64,000 bases of DNA from Roseomonas alba (GCF_019430885.1 NZ_JAHYBZ010000005.1:372001-436000); one strand, 5' to 3'. Shown: positions 8,584 to 18,832, numbered from the stretch's first letter. The notes: a model not told the origin generated them from the letters alone. Translations and numbers: made by a program.

Positions 8584-9039
8584 ATGCAAGGCCTGAAACG
8601 CGACGACTTCAACGCCCGCCGCGAAGCTGCGGACCGCGCCCGGCAGGCGATGGTTCAGAGGTTCCGCGCACAGCCTCGCCCGGATGATCCCGTGGTGCAG
8701 GAACGGCTGGCCGCACAGCGTGCGGTCGCTGAGGCTCGCGAGAAGCGCCGTGCCGACCGCCTCGCCGAAAAGGCCGCGCAGGCCGAAGCGGCCGCCGCCG
8801 AAGCCAAGCGCCTGGAGGCCGAGGAGGCCGCCCGCCAGGCTGAGGCCGCGCGCCTCGCCGCCGAACAGGCTCAACGGGAGGCTGAAGCCGCCCGCGCGGC
8901 TGCCGCCGCCGCGATGGAGCAGGAGGAGCGTGCCGCTCTTCTCGACGCCGAGAAGAAGGCCCGCGCCCTGGCCCTGGCTGCCGAGCAGAAGGCCTTGCGC
9001 GACGCGCGCTATGCCGCCCGAAAGGCGCGCCGCAAGTAG
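8584..9039 (+). CDS. DUF6481 family alanine/glutamate-rich helical protein
   Basis: 151 residues. It opens with KRDDFNARREAADRARQAM and a PDDP motif, followed by a long charged helix of Ala, Glu, Arg and Lys (about 45-140) and a basic tail AARKARRK. This is the layout of alphaproteobacterial DUF6481 proteins, often encoded beside cold-shock genes. The helix resembles a single-helix or coiled-coil domain, and the basic tail could bind nucleic acid. The function is unknown. It follows cspA and the 46-residue ORF on the same strand. Confidence 0.75.
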   Translation: MQGLKRDDFNARREAADRARQAMVQRFRAQPRPDDPVVQERLAAQRAVAEAREKRRADRLAEKAAQAEAAAAEAKRLEAEEAARQAEAARLAAEQAQREAEAARAAAAAAMEQEERAALLDAEKKARALALAAEQKALRDARYAARKARRK

Positions 9040-9092
9040 CACCGGCGCGTGCCCGGGCGGTGAGATCCGGCGGCGCATCGTCCTGCGCTGTG

Positions 9093-9332
9093 GAACCGAG
9101 AGGGGCTTTGCCTCTCTCGGGCTCACCCCACCAAAGGCCACAGGGCCTTTGGAAACCGTCACCTAGTACCGCGCGCCACAGGACCACGGCCAGTGCCGAG
9201 ACCCGCATTGGCTTAGAAAGCGCACTGCGGGGGGGCATGGCATGCCTTGCGCGCCCGTCGCCGAGTATTCGGCTTTCCAAAAAAGATACTGTCATTTGGC
9301 GAGGTGGTTTGGAGGGGCAGCGCCCCTCCAAA
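9093..9332. repeat. Interspersed repeat, copy A
   Basis: About 240 bp. The left end has a hairpin (GAGAGGGGC/ GCCTCTCTC), then CCACCAAAGGCC and GGGCCTTTGGAAACC. The right end has ACTGTCATTTGGCGAGGTGG and a perfect 11-bp hairpin TTTGGAGGGGC-AGC-GCCCCTCCAAA (9308-9332). The two ends are imperfect inverted copies of each other. The same arrangement recurs at 20.0, 27.1, 46.0 and 49.8 kb. No coding capacity was seen. It fills the gap between the DUF6481 gene and the convergent RutA operon, and the end hairpins may also terminate transcription. Confidence 0.75.
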
Positions 9333-9419
9333 TCCGACCTTGCCAGTTGTCCCCGAAGCGTCTCGGCATGAAGCGCCTCGAGGCGGGGGACTACCTGGCT
9401 GCGGTGATCGCGCACCGCA

Positions 9420-10346
9420 TCAGGCCTGCGCCTTCCACGCCGCGGCGATCTCCGCCCCCGTTGCGTTCCACACGCTGCCGCGCGCCAGGATCGCGTCGAG
9501 CAGCGCGCTGAACGCCTTGGCGCGATGCGGCTGGCCCATCAGCCAGGGCGTGACTGCGAGCGTCAGGATGCGGCCGCCGCCGGTGGCCCGCGCCTCGGCG
9601 TCGAGCGTCGCATGGGCGGCGAGGATGGCGTCGGTGAAATCCTCGGTCGCCATGTTCTGCTGGAACAGCATGCGCTGATCCGACAGATCCTGCGGCAGCG
9701 GCATGGCTGTCAGCGTGCCGGTCTTGGTCGCGAAGGCATAGGGCATGTCGTCATTCACCCAGCCGCTGGTCCAGGTGAAGCCCTCGGCCGCGACGAGATC
9801 CGGCGTGCGTGCCGATTCCGAGTGCGCTGGCGAATGCCAGCCGGTGACGGCATTACCGAAGCGGCCGCGCAGCAGCGCGGCGGCTTCGGCGACTACTGCG
9901 CGTTCCTCGGCTTCCGGGACCTCCGCATGATGCAGATGCGCCATGTCCAGGCCCGCGCAGGCGGGTTCCCAGCCGGCGCCGACGATCTCATCCATCAGCA
10001 CCGGGTATTCGCGCGCCAGGGCCGCGCTGAGCAGGGCCGTGCCCTTCAGCCCGCGCGCGCCCATCGCCTTCATCATGCGATAGATGCCGATGCGGTTGCC
10101 GTAGTCGCGCTGCGTGAAGTCCCAGTAGGACGGGTAGGGCCGTTCCATCCCGCCCGGTGCGGTGAAGGGCTTCAGCGGCATGTCCATTGGGAAATGCCCG
10201 ACATGCACGGCAATCCACAGCGCGACACGCGCCTCGCCCGGCCAGGTGACGGGCGTCGTCCGCGGCAGGATGCGATACGGGTAGCGGTCGTGATCCATCG
10301 CCCGCTTGCGGATCGGATACTCGATGTAGTCCGGCGGCAGCGTCAC
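9420..10346 (-). CDS. PuuE-like deacetylase-fold protein lacking conserved histidines
   Basis: 308 residues, last gene of the RutA operon. It aligns along its length with the preceding gene (shared DYGNR, GWE and GQPHR blocks) and belongs to the NodB/PuuE polysaccharide-deacetylase superfamily. Positions that carry histidine in its sister are changed: SHG is replaced by CAG (130-132), and LHPYL by VTPWL with Thr266. It is probably a non-catalytic or altered partner subunit. The GTG start at 10346 overlaps the previous stop as GTGA, which favours coupled, near-stoichiometric synthesis. A GTG is chosen because upstream extension would run far into the sister gene. Confidence 0.75.
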   Translation of the reverse strand: MTLPPDYIEYPIRKRAMDHDRYPYRILPRTTPVTWPGEARVALWIAVHVGHFPMDMPLKPFTAPGGMERPYPSYWDFTQRDYGNRIGIYRMMKAMGARGLKGTALLSAALAREYPVLMDEIVGAGWEPACAGLDMAHLHHAEVPEAEERAVVAEAAALLRGRFGNAVTGWHSPAHSESARTPDLVAAEGFTWTSGWVNDDMPYAFATKTGTLTAMPLPQDLSDQRMLFQQNMATEDFTDAILAAHATLDAEARATGGGRILTLAVTPWLMGQPHRAKAFSALLDAILARGSVWNATGAEIAAAWKAQA

Positions 10347-11251
10347 GGCGTGCCCTCCGCGATCCAAGCTTTGTGGTCGGCGAGGTGATGGTCGATGTAG
10401 TGCTGCGCGATTTCCCGACCCGTGGCGAGCCACACCTTGTCGTGCGACGTGATGTGCGCCAGCACGGCATCGAGTGCCGCAACGCGATGCGGCTGCCCGA
10501 TCAGATAGGGGTGTAGCGGCATGCACATCACCGTGCCGCATTCCGCCCCTTCCTCGTAGAGCTGGTCGAACTGCGCCTTGCAGATCGCGGCGTAGCGTTC
10601 GGCCGGCGTGTTGCGGCTGACGAAGAGCGGGACGTCGTTGACCTCGAGCGAATAGGGGATGGAGACGAGCCGCCCGGATCGCGTGTTGACGGGCGTCGGC
10701 TGGTCGTCATGCGTCATGTCGAGGGTGTAAAGAATGCCCTCCTCGGCGAGGACGTGCTGCGTCGTCTCGTCGTTGGATATCGCGGGGGTCAACCAGCCAT
10801 CCAGCTTCTGGCCCGACACGCGCCTGATGGTCTCGCGGCTGTCGCGGATGACCTCCCGCTGCATCGCCTCGTCCATCTCGTAGAAGTAGCGCGTGTTGTA
10901 GGTACCGTGGCTGAACAGCTCCCAGCCCAGCGCGCAGCAGCGCTCGATGATTTCGGGGTAGTGGTCGCAGACCGCGACGTTCAGTGAGACCGAGCCTCGC
11001 ACCCCGTACTTCGCCATGGTGTCGGCCATGCGCCAGAAACCCGCGCGGTTGCCATAGTCGCGCCAAGCGTAGTTCAGCACGTCCGGGTGCGGCCGCGGCC
11101 AGGGGTTCCGACGCGGATTGGGCGGCGGGAAGAGCTCGTAATGCTCGATATTCGGCGCCAGCCAGACGGCGATCTGCGCGCCGTTCGGCCAGGTGATCTT
11201 CGGCCGGCGCCGCCAGGGCATGTAGTCGTAGTGGCCGGGCGCTTTGAGCAT
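10343..11251 (-). CDS. PuuE-like polysaccharide-deacetylase family amidohydrolase
   Basis: 302 residues. It has the TIM-barrel NodB/PuuE pattern: NIEHYE near 34, SHGTYN at 114-119, and a C-terminal LHPYLIG block with His247. This family includes allantoinase PuuE and relatives that open cyclic ureides; others deacetylate sugars. No signal peptide is seen, so a cytoplasmic role is likely and cell-wall work unlikely. It lies directly after the isochorismatase-type hydrolase in the RutA operon and overlaps the next, degenerate paralogue. Hydrolysis of a ring amide or ureide from the imported compound is inferred from the operon. Confidence 0.8.
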   Translation of the reverse strand: MLKAPGHYDYMPWRRRPKITWPNGAQIAVWLAPNIEHYELFPPPNPRRNPWPRPHPDVLNYAWRDYGNRAGFWRMADTMAKYGVRGSVSLNVAVCDHYPEIIERCCALGWELFSHGTYNTRYFYEMDEAMQREVIRDSRETIRRVSGQKLDGWLTPAISNDETTQHVLAEEGILYTLDMTHDDQPTPVNTRSGRLVSIPYSLEVNDVPLFVSRNTPAERYAAICKAQFDQLYEEGAECGTVMCMPLHPYLIGQPHRVAALDAVLAHITSHDKVWLATGREIAQHYIDHHLADHKAWIAEGTP

Positions 11252-11256
11252 GGTGG

Positions 11257-11922
11257 TCAGCCCTGCATCTGCGGGATGGCGTCGAGCACTTCCTGCACCG
11301 GCATCACATCGGCGTATTTCACAGCCATGTCATAGAGGTTCGCGAAATGCGGCGATTCGTGGCGGTCGGCGGTGGTCTCCTCCGGCACGATCATGCGGTA
11401 GCCGCAGGACAGGCCGTCCACCACCGTCGCTCGCACGCAGCCCGAGGTCGACCCACCCGTCACCACCACCGTATCGATGCCATGGAAGGTCAGCAGGGAG
11501 CGCAGGTTGGTCTCGAAGAAGGCGGAGGCCATGCGCTTGTTGATGATGATGTCGGCGGGTTCGCGCTCGGTGCGCGGGTCGAGCATCGCGCGCGGCGAGC
11601 CCTCCTTGATGTTCTGCAGGCTGTCCGGCGTGTCGGATCGCGTGCCCCAGACGCCGCAATCTTCGCCGGACGGCAGATAGGCGACATAGGTCCAGACCAC
11701 GGGCCAGCCGCGAGCACGGACCGCCTTCGCCAGCGCGTTCATATGCGCGATCTGGTCGGGGTCGGTCTCATAGGCCGTGACGTAGGTGTCCGGCTGGGTA
11801 TAGGCGCATTGCACGTCGATGTTCACCAGCGCGGCGCGTCGGCCGAAGCCGAAGCGCCGCCGGGTCGGCGCGGCCTTGAGTTCCGCGAAAAGCTGCCGCG
11901 CCGTCTTGCTGTCTTCGATCAT
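11257..11922 (-). CDS. Isochorismatase-family amidohydrolase, N-carbamoylsarcosine amidase-like
   Basis: 221 residues. The Asp-Lys-Cys triad of the cysteine-hydrolase family is visible: Asp36 in NIDVQ, Lys129 in IINKRMASAF and Cys162 in STSGCVRAT. The STSGCVRAT and PHFANLYDMAVKYADV blocks resemble N-carbamoylsarcosine amidase more than biuret hydrolase. In the rut pathway a member of the same superfamily, RutB, cleaves the ring-opened product of RutA, so this protein may fill that step here. The ATG at 11922 overlaps the binding-protein stop as ATGA. A longer in-frame start (11943) is less likely. Confidence 0.85.
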   Translation of the reverse strand: MIEDSKTARQLFAELKAAPTRRRFGFGRRAALVNIDVQCAYTQPDTYVTAYETDPDQIAHMNALAKAVRARGWPVVWTYVAYLPSGEDCGVWGTRSDTPDSLQNIKEGSPRAMLDPRTEREPADIIINKRMASAFFETNLRSLLTFHGIDTVVVTGGSTSGCVRATVVDGLSCGYRMIVPEETTADRHESPHFANLYDMAVKYADVMPVQEVLDAIPQMQG

Positions 11923-13073
11923 GCCGCGAGGAACTCGTTCCATTTCTCGGTGTAGTAGGGGAGGTTACGTGGACGCGTGTTCCAGACATAGATGCGCGCG
12001 GCGCGATCGTCGAAGGACCCGCCGTCGCGACCGACGCCGCCATACAGGCTATTCTGCAGATCCGGCGCCATGTACTGCTTGTAAGTGTCGGATGTGGAAT
12101 AATATCCGATCTTGCCCTGCTCGGCACCCGGGAAGCCGTCCAGCCAGAAGTTCAGGTAATCATAGGCCAGGTCGATGTTCCGGCAATTCGCCGAGATGGC
12201 GTAGCCGTTGCACCAGGCGCGGTAGCCTTCCTTGGCGACGGCGTAGCGCATCGGGATGCCCTTCGCGGCCACGTCGATGACCACGGGCCACCAGGCATCG
12301 GCGATCCAGACTTCTTCCGAGGCCATGAGGTTCACCAGCTCGCCATAGGTACGCCACAGGGCACGGAAATGGCCTTCCTTCTTCTTCTCCTTGAGGAAGT
12401 CCGTGACGGTGTCGACCTCGGCGTTGGTCAGGTTGGTTGGATCGACCGGATTGAAGATGCCCATCGCCTTCATGCCGATCGCGGCATCGAGCATGCCGAG
12501 CCAATCGATGGCATAGAGCGCGACCTTGCCGCGCCAGCGCGGATTGAACAGCTCGCCCCAGGACAGTTCGTTGTTCTCGGTCTGGATGTGGCGTTCGTTG
12601 TAGCCGATCGAGTCCATTTGGAAAAAGGCGGGCGAAAAGACGACCTTTGTCTTCGCGTCATCCGCCCACATCATCGTGCCGGGATTGGCGCCAAGGCCGA
12701 TCGGCGCCGTCGGCGTGGCGCGGCCCTCGCGGAACAGCATGTGCTGGTGCGACCAGTTCTTCAGCCGGCTGATGTCGATCGGCTGAGTGAGCTGCTCGCT
12801 GACGCCGTACTGGGAAAAGGGCGCATCGGTCGTGATGATGTCGACCTGCGCGGCGCGCACACGGTCAAGCCGCGCCTGGGTCGAAGGATTCGTCCAGGGC
12901 CGCACACGCGCGCCGCTGACGCGCATGAACTCGCGCAGGATCGGTTCGCGCAGGTCGTAGGTCGCGCCGGCGAGCTGCAGTTCGCGCGATTGCGCCGCAG
13001 CCGGGCGGATCAGCGGGGCACCCAGGCCGGCGGCGGTGCCGACAAGGAGGCCGCGTCGGGAAACGATGCTCAT
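11919..13073 (-). CDS. PotD-like periplasmic substrate-binding protein (Tat signal)
   Basis: 384 residues. The N-terminus SRRGLLVGTAAGLGAPL then AAAQ is a twin-arginine signal, so it is probably exported folded. The mature part has the two-lobed spermidine/putrescine or iron-type binding-protein pattern. It is the binding component for the two permeases and ATPase encoded next to it. The ligand is unknown; the operon suggests a nitrogenous heterocycle or carbamoyl compound and not necessarily a polyamine. The ATG at 13073 is preceded by an AGGAG/CAGGA stretch. Confidence 0.85.
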   Translation of the reverse strand: MSIVSRRGLLVGTAAGLGAPLIRPAAAQSRELQLAGATYDLREPILREFMRVSGARVRPWTNPSTQARLDRVRAAQVDIITTDAPFSQYGVSEQLTQPIDISRLKNWSHQHMLFREGRATPTAPIGLGANPGTMMWADDAKTKVVFSPAFFQMDSIGYNERHIQTENNELSWGELFNPRWRGKVALYAIDWLGMLDAAIGMKAMGIFNPVDPTNLTNAEVDTVTDFLKEKKKEGHFRALWRTYGELVNLMASEEVWIADAWWPVVIDVAAKGIPMRYAVAKEGYRAWCNGYAISANCRNIDLAYDYLNFWLDGFPGAEQGKIGYYSTSDTYKQYMAPDLQNSLYGGVGRDGGSFDDRAARIYVWNTRPRNLPYYTEKWNEFLAA

Positions 13074-13102
13074 ATCCTGTCTCCTGTCGTTCGAGTGTGT
13101 GG

Positions 13103-13930
13103 TCAGGACGGGCGGCCGCGCAGTGCGCGGGCCCGTAGCCAAAAGCCGATGGCGCAGAGGGCGATGACGGTGAGCGACATCGCCGTGGTGAGTGTGCCGA
13201 TGGCATAGAGTTCGGGCGTCAGCTGCCGGTCGAGCTGCGCCATGACGGCGAGCGGCAGAGTCCCGTCACTGCCCGCGGTGAACAGCGTGCGGGCATATTC
13301 GTCGTAGGAAAGCGAGAAGCCGAACAGCGCCGTGCCGATGACGCCGGGCAGGATGATCGGCCAAGTGATGCGACGGAAGGCGGTGACGCGATTGGCACCG
13401 AGGGTCAGCGCTGCTTCCTCCAGCCGCGGATCGAAGCGGTTGAAGACGGCGAGCATGGTGAGAAAGCCGAAGGGCAGTGCCCAGGACACGTGGACCACGT
13501 AGGCGGTGGTGTTCCACGTACCCTCGATGCCGAGCAGGCGCGTGAGGATGGCGAAGCCGAAGCCGACCAGGATGCCCGGCGCCATCAGCCCGAGCAGCAG
13601 CAGGTAGAAGTACAGCCCATTGCCGCGGAACCGCCCGCGCATCGCCTGCGCGGCGCAGACCGACAGCACCACCGTGGTCGCCGAGCAGGCCAGGGCCAGC
13701 AGGAACGACCGCAGCATCGGCGGCTTGAAGTCGTCGAAGAGATCCGCTTCCCACAGCTTCTGGTACCAGTGCAGGGAGATGCCGTTCATCGGGAAGGTCG
13801 TGCCGCCGTTCTCCCCGGCAAAGGAGAGGGTGAACATGGTGAACATCGGCGCCCACTGGAACAGCAGGAAGCCGATGGTGACGATGCCGAGCAGCCAGGA
13901 GGTGATGCGCGAGCGCGTCTTCCAATGCAT
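13103..13930 (-). CDS. ABC transporter permease, PotC type
   Basis: 275 residues with six predicted membrane segments. The EAA loop is near 170-190 (LEEAALTLGANRVTAFRRITWPIILPG), where the ATPase docks. It is the second permease of the Pot-type importer, starting six bases after the stop of the first permease. Function: inner-membrane channel half for the substrate delivered by the Tat-exported binding protein. Confidence 0.9.
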   Translation of the reverse strand: MHWKTRSRITSWLLGIVTIGFLLFQWAPMFTMFTLSFAGENGGTTFPMNGISLHWYQKLWEADLFDDFKPPMLRSFLLALACSATTVVLSVCAAQAMRGRFRGNGLYFYLLLLGLMAPGILVGFGFAILTRLLGIEGTWNTTAYVVHVSWALPFGFLTMLAVFNRFDPRLEEAALTLGANRVTAFRRITWPIILPGVIGTALFGFSLSYDEYARTLFTAGSDGTLPLAVMAQLDRQLTPELYAIGTLTTAMSLTVIALCAIGFWLRARALRGRPS

Positions 13931-13936
13931 CGCCGG

Positions 13937-14800
13937 TCAGCTCCCGACCTTGCGGATATCGACGATGCGCAGTGCGATGGCCACGCCAGCCAGCATCAGC
14001 AGCATCAGCAGCACCGACACCACCGCCGTCATGCGGATCTGCGAGCCTTCGTAGAACAGCAGGATGAGGTTGCCGAGGAAGGCGAGCTTGTTGCCGCCCA
14101 CCGTGGTGACGGTGATGAAGTCCGCCAGCACATTCAGGAAAACCAGCACCTGACCGATGATGATGCCAGGCAGGGTCAGCGGCAGGATGATGCGCCAGAA
14201 CACAATGATGGGCGGGGCTTTCAGCGTCATCGCCGCCTCGCGCAAGGCAGGCGGGATGCTGTTCAGCATGTAGACGACGGGTCCGCTCGCCAGCAGGGTG
14301 TAGAGCGAGACCTGCGCCATGGAGATGCCGAGGCGCGAATAGAGGAATGCCTGGATCGGCCGCTCGATGAGCCCGATCCCCATCAGCGCCTGGTTCAGCA
14401 GACCATTCACGCCGAGAAAGGGCACGAAGGCGATGGCGCGGATCAGCGTGCTGGTCCAGAAGGGGATGACGAAGGCCAGGAACAACGCGAGGCGCCAGCC
14501 CGGGCTCGTCACCTTCACCGTCAGGAAGTAGGCGATGCAGTAGCCCATGAACCCCGTGATCGCCATGATCATCGCGGTCTGGAGCAGCGTGTCGCCGATC
14601 AGCCAAAGATAATTCTCGTTCGACAGGAACCGCCGGTAGTTGTCGAAGGTGATGGGGTTGTCCGGCGAGACGGTCGTCCCGCCCCACAGCGACACCCAGA
14701 CGATCAGCAGCACCGGCAGCACGACCGCGAGCGCCATCCACAGCCCCGCCGGGAGAGCCAACCAGAAGGCGGCGGGGGAGCGGATGCGGATCGTGCTCAC
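13937..14800 (-). CDS. ABC transporter permease, PotB type
   Basis: 287 residues with six predicted membrane segments. The EAA loop is ALREAAMTLKAPPIIVFWRI near residue 190. It pairs with the PotC-type permease. The start is a GTG at 14800 that overlaps the ATPase stop as GTGA, indicating translational coupling within the operon. Confidence 0.9.
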   Translation of the reverse strand: MSTIRIRSPAAFWLALPAGLWMALAVVLPVLLIVWVSLWGGTTVSPDNPITFDNYRRFLSNENYLWLIGDTLLQTAMIMAITGFMGYCIAYFLTVKVTSPGWRLALFLAFVIPFWTSTLIRAIAFVPFLGVNGLLNQALMGIGLIERPIQAFLYSRLGISMAQVSLYTLLASGPVVYMLNSIPPALREAAMTLKAPPIIVFWRIILPLTLPGIIIGQVLVFLNVLADFITVTTVGGNKLAFLGNLILLFYEGSQIRMTAVVSVLLMLLMLAGVAIALRIVDIRKVGS

Positions 14801-15900
14801 GCCGACGGCCCCCGATGCAGCACGCCGCTGTCCTGAGCCCAGCCGAGCGTGACCTCGTCGCCTTCGCGCATGCTGGGTGGCAGGGCGCCGAACTGGTCGT
14901 ATTTCACGATCAGACCGCCGGCGCCTTCCAGGACATGGCGGCGGAAGGCGCCGAAATACTCGACGGTGACGCAGCGCAGCGTCAGGCGGTTGAGGATCGA
15001 TTCGCCGGGGTTCTCGATCAACCGCTCCGCGCGGACGGAGAAGGTCAGCGCATCGCCGGCAGCGGGAGCGGCGAGGTCGAGCAGCGGCACGCGGAAGAGG
15101 CCGGCTGCGGTCACCACCTCCAGCACTCCATCGCGGGATGCGCCGGCCCTGCCTTCGAAGACGTTGTTGCCCTGGATGAATCCGGCGACGAAGGCGGTGC
15201 GGGGGCGGGAGAGCACTTCGTCCGGCGCCCCCTGCTGTTCGATCTTCGCGTGGTTCATGACCACCACATGGTCGCCGAGGGAGAACGCCTCGTTCTGGTC
15301 ATGTGTGACCCAGATGAAGGAGATGCCGGAGCGCTTCTGCAGCGCCTTTAGCTCCAGCATCACCGTCTCGCGCAGCGAGTAGTCGAGTGCGCCGATCGGC
15401 TCGTCGAGCAGCAGGATGCGCGGTTCGGTGATCATGGCGCGCGCCAGGGCAACGCGCTGCTTCTGCCCACCGGAAAGCTGGGAGGGGCGGCGCTCGGCAA
15501 GATGCGCGATTTCGAAGGCCTTGAGCACCTCGGCGACGCGGGTCGCGATCTGGGCCTTCGGCTTCTTCAGCATCTCCAGGCCGAAGCCGACCTGCCTGGC
15601 CACCGTCATATGCGGGAACAGCGCGAAATCCTGGAACATCATGGCGATGTCACGCTTCCAGGGCGGTTCGCCGGTGACCTCCTTCCCACCGATCAGGATG
15701 TCGCCGGCATCGGGTTCCTCGAGGCCGGCGACGCAGCGCAGCGTCGTTGTCTTGCCGCAGCCGGACGGGCCGAGCAGGCAGACGAACTGCCCCTTCCCCA
15801 CTTGCAGCGAGACGTCGTTGACCGCGACGAAATCGCCGTAGCGTTTGCGGATGTGGCGCAGCTCGAGGTCGAGCTGCGCGATCGCCGGCCCCTCCGGCAA
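14797..15900 (-). CDS. ABC transporter ATP-binding protein, PotA type
   Basis: 367 residues. Walker A is GPSGCGKTT at 44-52, the signature LSGGQ at 142-146, Walker B ILLLDE at 162-167, and the switch histidine lies in WVTHDQ. The C-terminal ~110 residues form a TOBE-type regulatory domain, as in PotA and FbpC. It drives the Pot-type importer. The start is a TTG at 15900, three bases after the RutA-like gene's stop, with an AGGCGG stretch upstream; no better in-frame start precedes the Walker A region. Confidence 0.9.
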   Translation of the reverse strand: MPEGPAIAQLDLELRHIRKRYGDFVAVNDVSLQVGKGQFVCLLGPSGCGKTTTLRCVAGLEEPDAGDILIGGKEVTGEPPWKRDIAMMFQDFALFPHMTVARQVGFGLEMLKKPKAQIATRVAEVLKAFEIAHLAERRPSQLSGGQKQRVALARAMITEPRILLLDEPIGALDYSLRETVMLELKALQKRSGISFIWVTHDQNEAFSLGDHVVVMNHAKIEQQGAPDEVLSRPRTAFVAGFIQGNNVFEGRAGASRDGVLEVVTAAGLFRVPLLDLAAPAAGDALTFSVRAERLIENPGESILNRLTLRCVTVEYFGAFRRHVLEGAGGLIVKYDQFGALPPSMREGDEVTLGWAQDSGVLHRGPSA

Positions 15901-15903
15901 AGG

Positions 15904-16980
<1,077 letters not shown>

Positions 16981-17231
16981 GGCAGACCCTCGCGATCTCG
17001 CAGATGCGAAACCCTAGGTCCACCGGACGGGCGGGTCCATCGTCGCGCAGGTCAAATTTCGCGCAATTGGCAGATGGAGGCGGCTTCGGTTGCGAATGAT
17101 GCGGGCAGTTCTGGGGATATTGAACAGAGAATCATCACACGGGGCGTGTCGTGGCACGATCCGTCTGAGCCGCTTGATTTTCGTTCGGGAACGTGCGGCC
17201 TTCGGTCGGAAATGACCATCGCGTGCATCTC
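16981..17231. promoter_or_regulatory. Divergent control region between rutA-like operon and tupB
   Basis: 251 bases between divergent starts, so both promoters must lie here. Candidate operator-like inverted repeats are AATTTCGCGCAATT (about 17055-17068), TCGTGGCACGA (about 17147-17157) and CGTTCGGGAACG (about 17185-17196). No convincing -35/-10 pair was seen on either strand. Whether tungstate or the ring substrate controls these genes cannot be decided from the sequence. Confidence 0.45.
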
Positions 17232-17936
17232 ATGAACGATCTCGGCGCCGCCTTTTCTGCCGCGCTCGATCTGCTGTCCGGCGGGGATCCGGCGTTGATG
17301 CGCATCGTGCTGCTGTCGCTGGAAGTCAGCCTCGTCGCGCTCGCCACTGCCGCGATCATCGGCTTGCCGCTCGGCGCGCTGCTGGCCGTGGCGCGCTTCC
17401 CGGGGCGTGCCGCGGTGATCGTGGCGCTGAACGCGCTGATGGGGCTGCCGCCGGTGCTGTGCGGGCTGCTCATCTATCTGCTGCTGTCGCGCTCGGGACC
17501 GTTGGGGTCATTCGGCCTGCTGTTCACGCCGGGGGCGATGGTCATTGCGCAGGCCGTGCTGATCCTGCCGATCGTCGCGGCTCTGACGCGCCAGGTGCTG
17601 GAAGGGATGTGGGAGGAATATGCCGAACAGTTCCGATCCTTCCGCGTCTCGGCGCTGCGGGCGGTGCCGACGCTGCTGTGGGATGGGCGCTTCGCCCTGC
17701 TGACGGTGTTGCTGGCGGGCTTCGGTCGCGCCGCGGCGGAGGTCGGGGCAGTCATGATCGTGGGCGGCAATATCGAAGGCTACACGCGCGTGATGACGAC
17801 GGCGATCGCGCTCGAAACCTCGAAGGGCGACCTGCCTCTCGCGCTCGCGCTCGGCATGGTGCTGATGACGATCGTGCTCGCCGTGAATGCGCTGGCGCAA
17901 GGCCTGCGCGGGGCGGCGGCGCGCTGGGCGGGATGA
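17232..17936 (+). CDS. tupB: Tungstate ABC transporter permease TupB, separated from tupA/tupC
   Basis: 234 residues with about five membrane segments. The family blocks are clear: MGLPPVLCGLLIYLLLSRSG, LLFTPGAMVIAQ, RAAAEVGAVMIVGGNIEGYTR and TAIALETSKGDLPLALALG. This fits TupB/WtpB-type tungstate permeases. The matching binding protein and ATPase genes are not adjacent; tupA and tupC lie about 25 kb away (42.2-43.8 kb) without a permease between them. Together the three would make one complete importer. The ATG at 17232 is preferred over upstream starts. Confidence 0.85.
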   Translation: MNDLGAAFSAALDLLSGGDPALMRIVLLSLEVSLVALATAAIIGLPLGALLAVARFPGRAAVIVALNALMGLPPVLCGLLIYLLLSRSGPLGSFGLLFTPGAMVIAQAVLILPIVAALTRQVLEGMWEEYAEQFRSFRVSALRAVPTLLWDGRFALLTVLLAGFGRAAAEVGAVMIVGGNIEGYTRVMTTAIALETSKGDLPLALALGMVLMTIVLAVNALAQGLRGAAARWAG

Positions 17937-18010
17937 GTCCGGGAGCCGCGCGTCCCCTTCGATCGTCCCGACCCTTGTCCCCGAATGCCGCAAAGGCCAC
18001 CTGAACCGGC

Positions 18011-18817
18011 ATGAGCCTTGCCACCACCCGGCCCGGAACCCTGCCGCCCGACGCCGAGCGCACCCTGCGCGCGGCGCATGATGCGCTGGAGAACCCCTCT
18101 CTCGCCGCGCGTCTGGCCAGCGCGGCCGGCATGCCGGTCGAGGCGTTGCGGGCGCGGCTGCCAGCGGGGTTGCAGGGCGCGGTCGATGCGGCCGTGCGGA
18201 CGGCGCTCAGCACGGCGATGACGGCTGCGCTGCGGTCCGGCCCGGCGATCACGCCGCTGCCCGTTTCCTCACGCTGGTTTCATCGCGGGCTGGCGGCGGC
18301 TTCGGGTGCGATGGGCGGGGCCTTCGGGCTGCCGGGCACGATGGTGGAGTTGCCTGTTTCCACCGCCATCCTGTTGCGCCAGATCGCCGCGGTCGGTGCG
18401 GAGCAGGGGGAAGACCTATCCGCCCCCGACGCGGCGGCGGAATGCCTGAAGGTCTTCGCACTGGGCGGCACGAGCGCGTCCGACGACGCTGCCGAGAGCG
18501 GCTACTTCGCCGTCCGTCTGGCGCTGGCCGAGGCATTGAAGGGCTCGGTCGGGCATGTGGTCGTGCCGCGCTTCATCGCGACCGTGGCGGCGCGCTTCGG
18601 CGGCACGGTCGGGTTGAAGGTGGCCGCGCAGGCTGCCCCGGTGCTGGGTGCGGCGGCGGGGGCGGCCGTAAACCTTGCCTTCCTCAGCCATTTCCACGGT
18701 ATCGCCCAGGCGCATTTCGGGCTGCGGCGGCTCGAACGCGACTATGGCGCCGCAAGGGTCCGCGAGGCCTGGGACGCGATCGCCGCGACCCGCGACGTGC
18801 CCTTCCTGCCAGGCTGA
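18011..18817 (+). CDS. EcsC family protein
   Basis: 268 residues. The pattern is ASGAMGGAFGLPGTMVELPVSTAILLRQIAAVG, then ECLKVFALGG, then IPRF-like segments and a glycine/alanine-rich hydrophobic stretch near 200-220. This is the EcsC domain, named for a component linked to the B. subtilis Ecs transporter; its biochemical role is unknown. It starts 74 nt after tupB on the same strand and ends against a convergent DUF4170 gene, with a shared stem-loop between them. Confidence 0.8.
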   Translation: MSLATTRPGTLPPDAERTLRAAHDALENPSLAARLASAAGMPVEALRARLPAGLQGAVDAAVRTALSTAMTAALRSGPAITPLPVSSRWFHRGLAAASGAMGGAFGLPGTMVELPVSTAILLRQIAAVGAEQGEDLSAPDAAAECLKVFALGGTSASDDAAESGYFAVRLALAEALKGSVGHVVVPRFIATVAARFGGTVGLKVAAQAAPVLGAAAGAAVNLAFLSHFHGIAQAHFGLRRLERDYGAARVREAWDAIAATRDVPFLPG

Positions 18818-18832
18818 GAGGCTGTCGGCCTA

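Noticed and set aside
11257..11922. Calling the cysteine hydrolase biuret hydrolase to complete a cyanurate pathway
   Set aside because: Its STSGCVRAT and C-terminal blocks fit N-carbamoylsarcosine amidase better, and it belongs to the RutA operon 40 kb from the ring-opening amidohydrolase.
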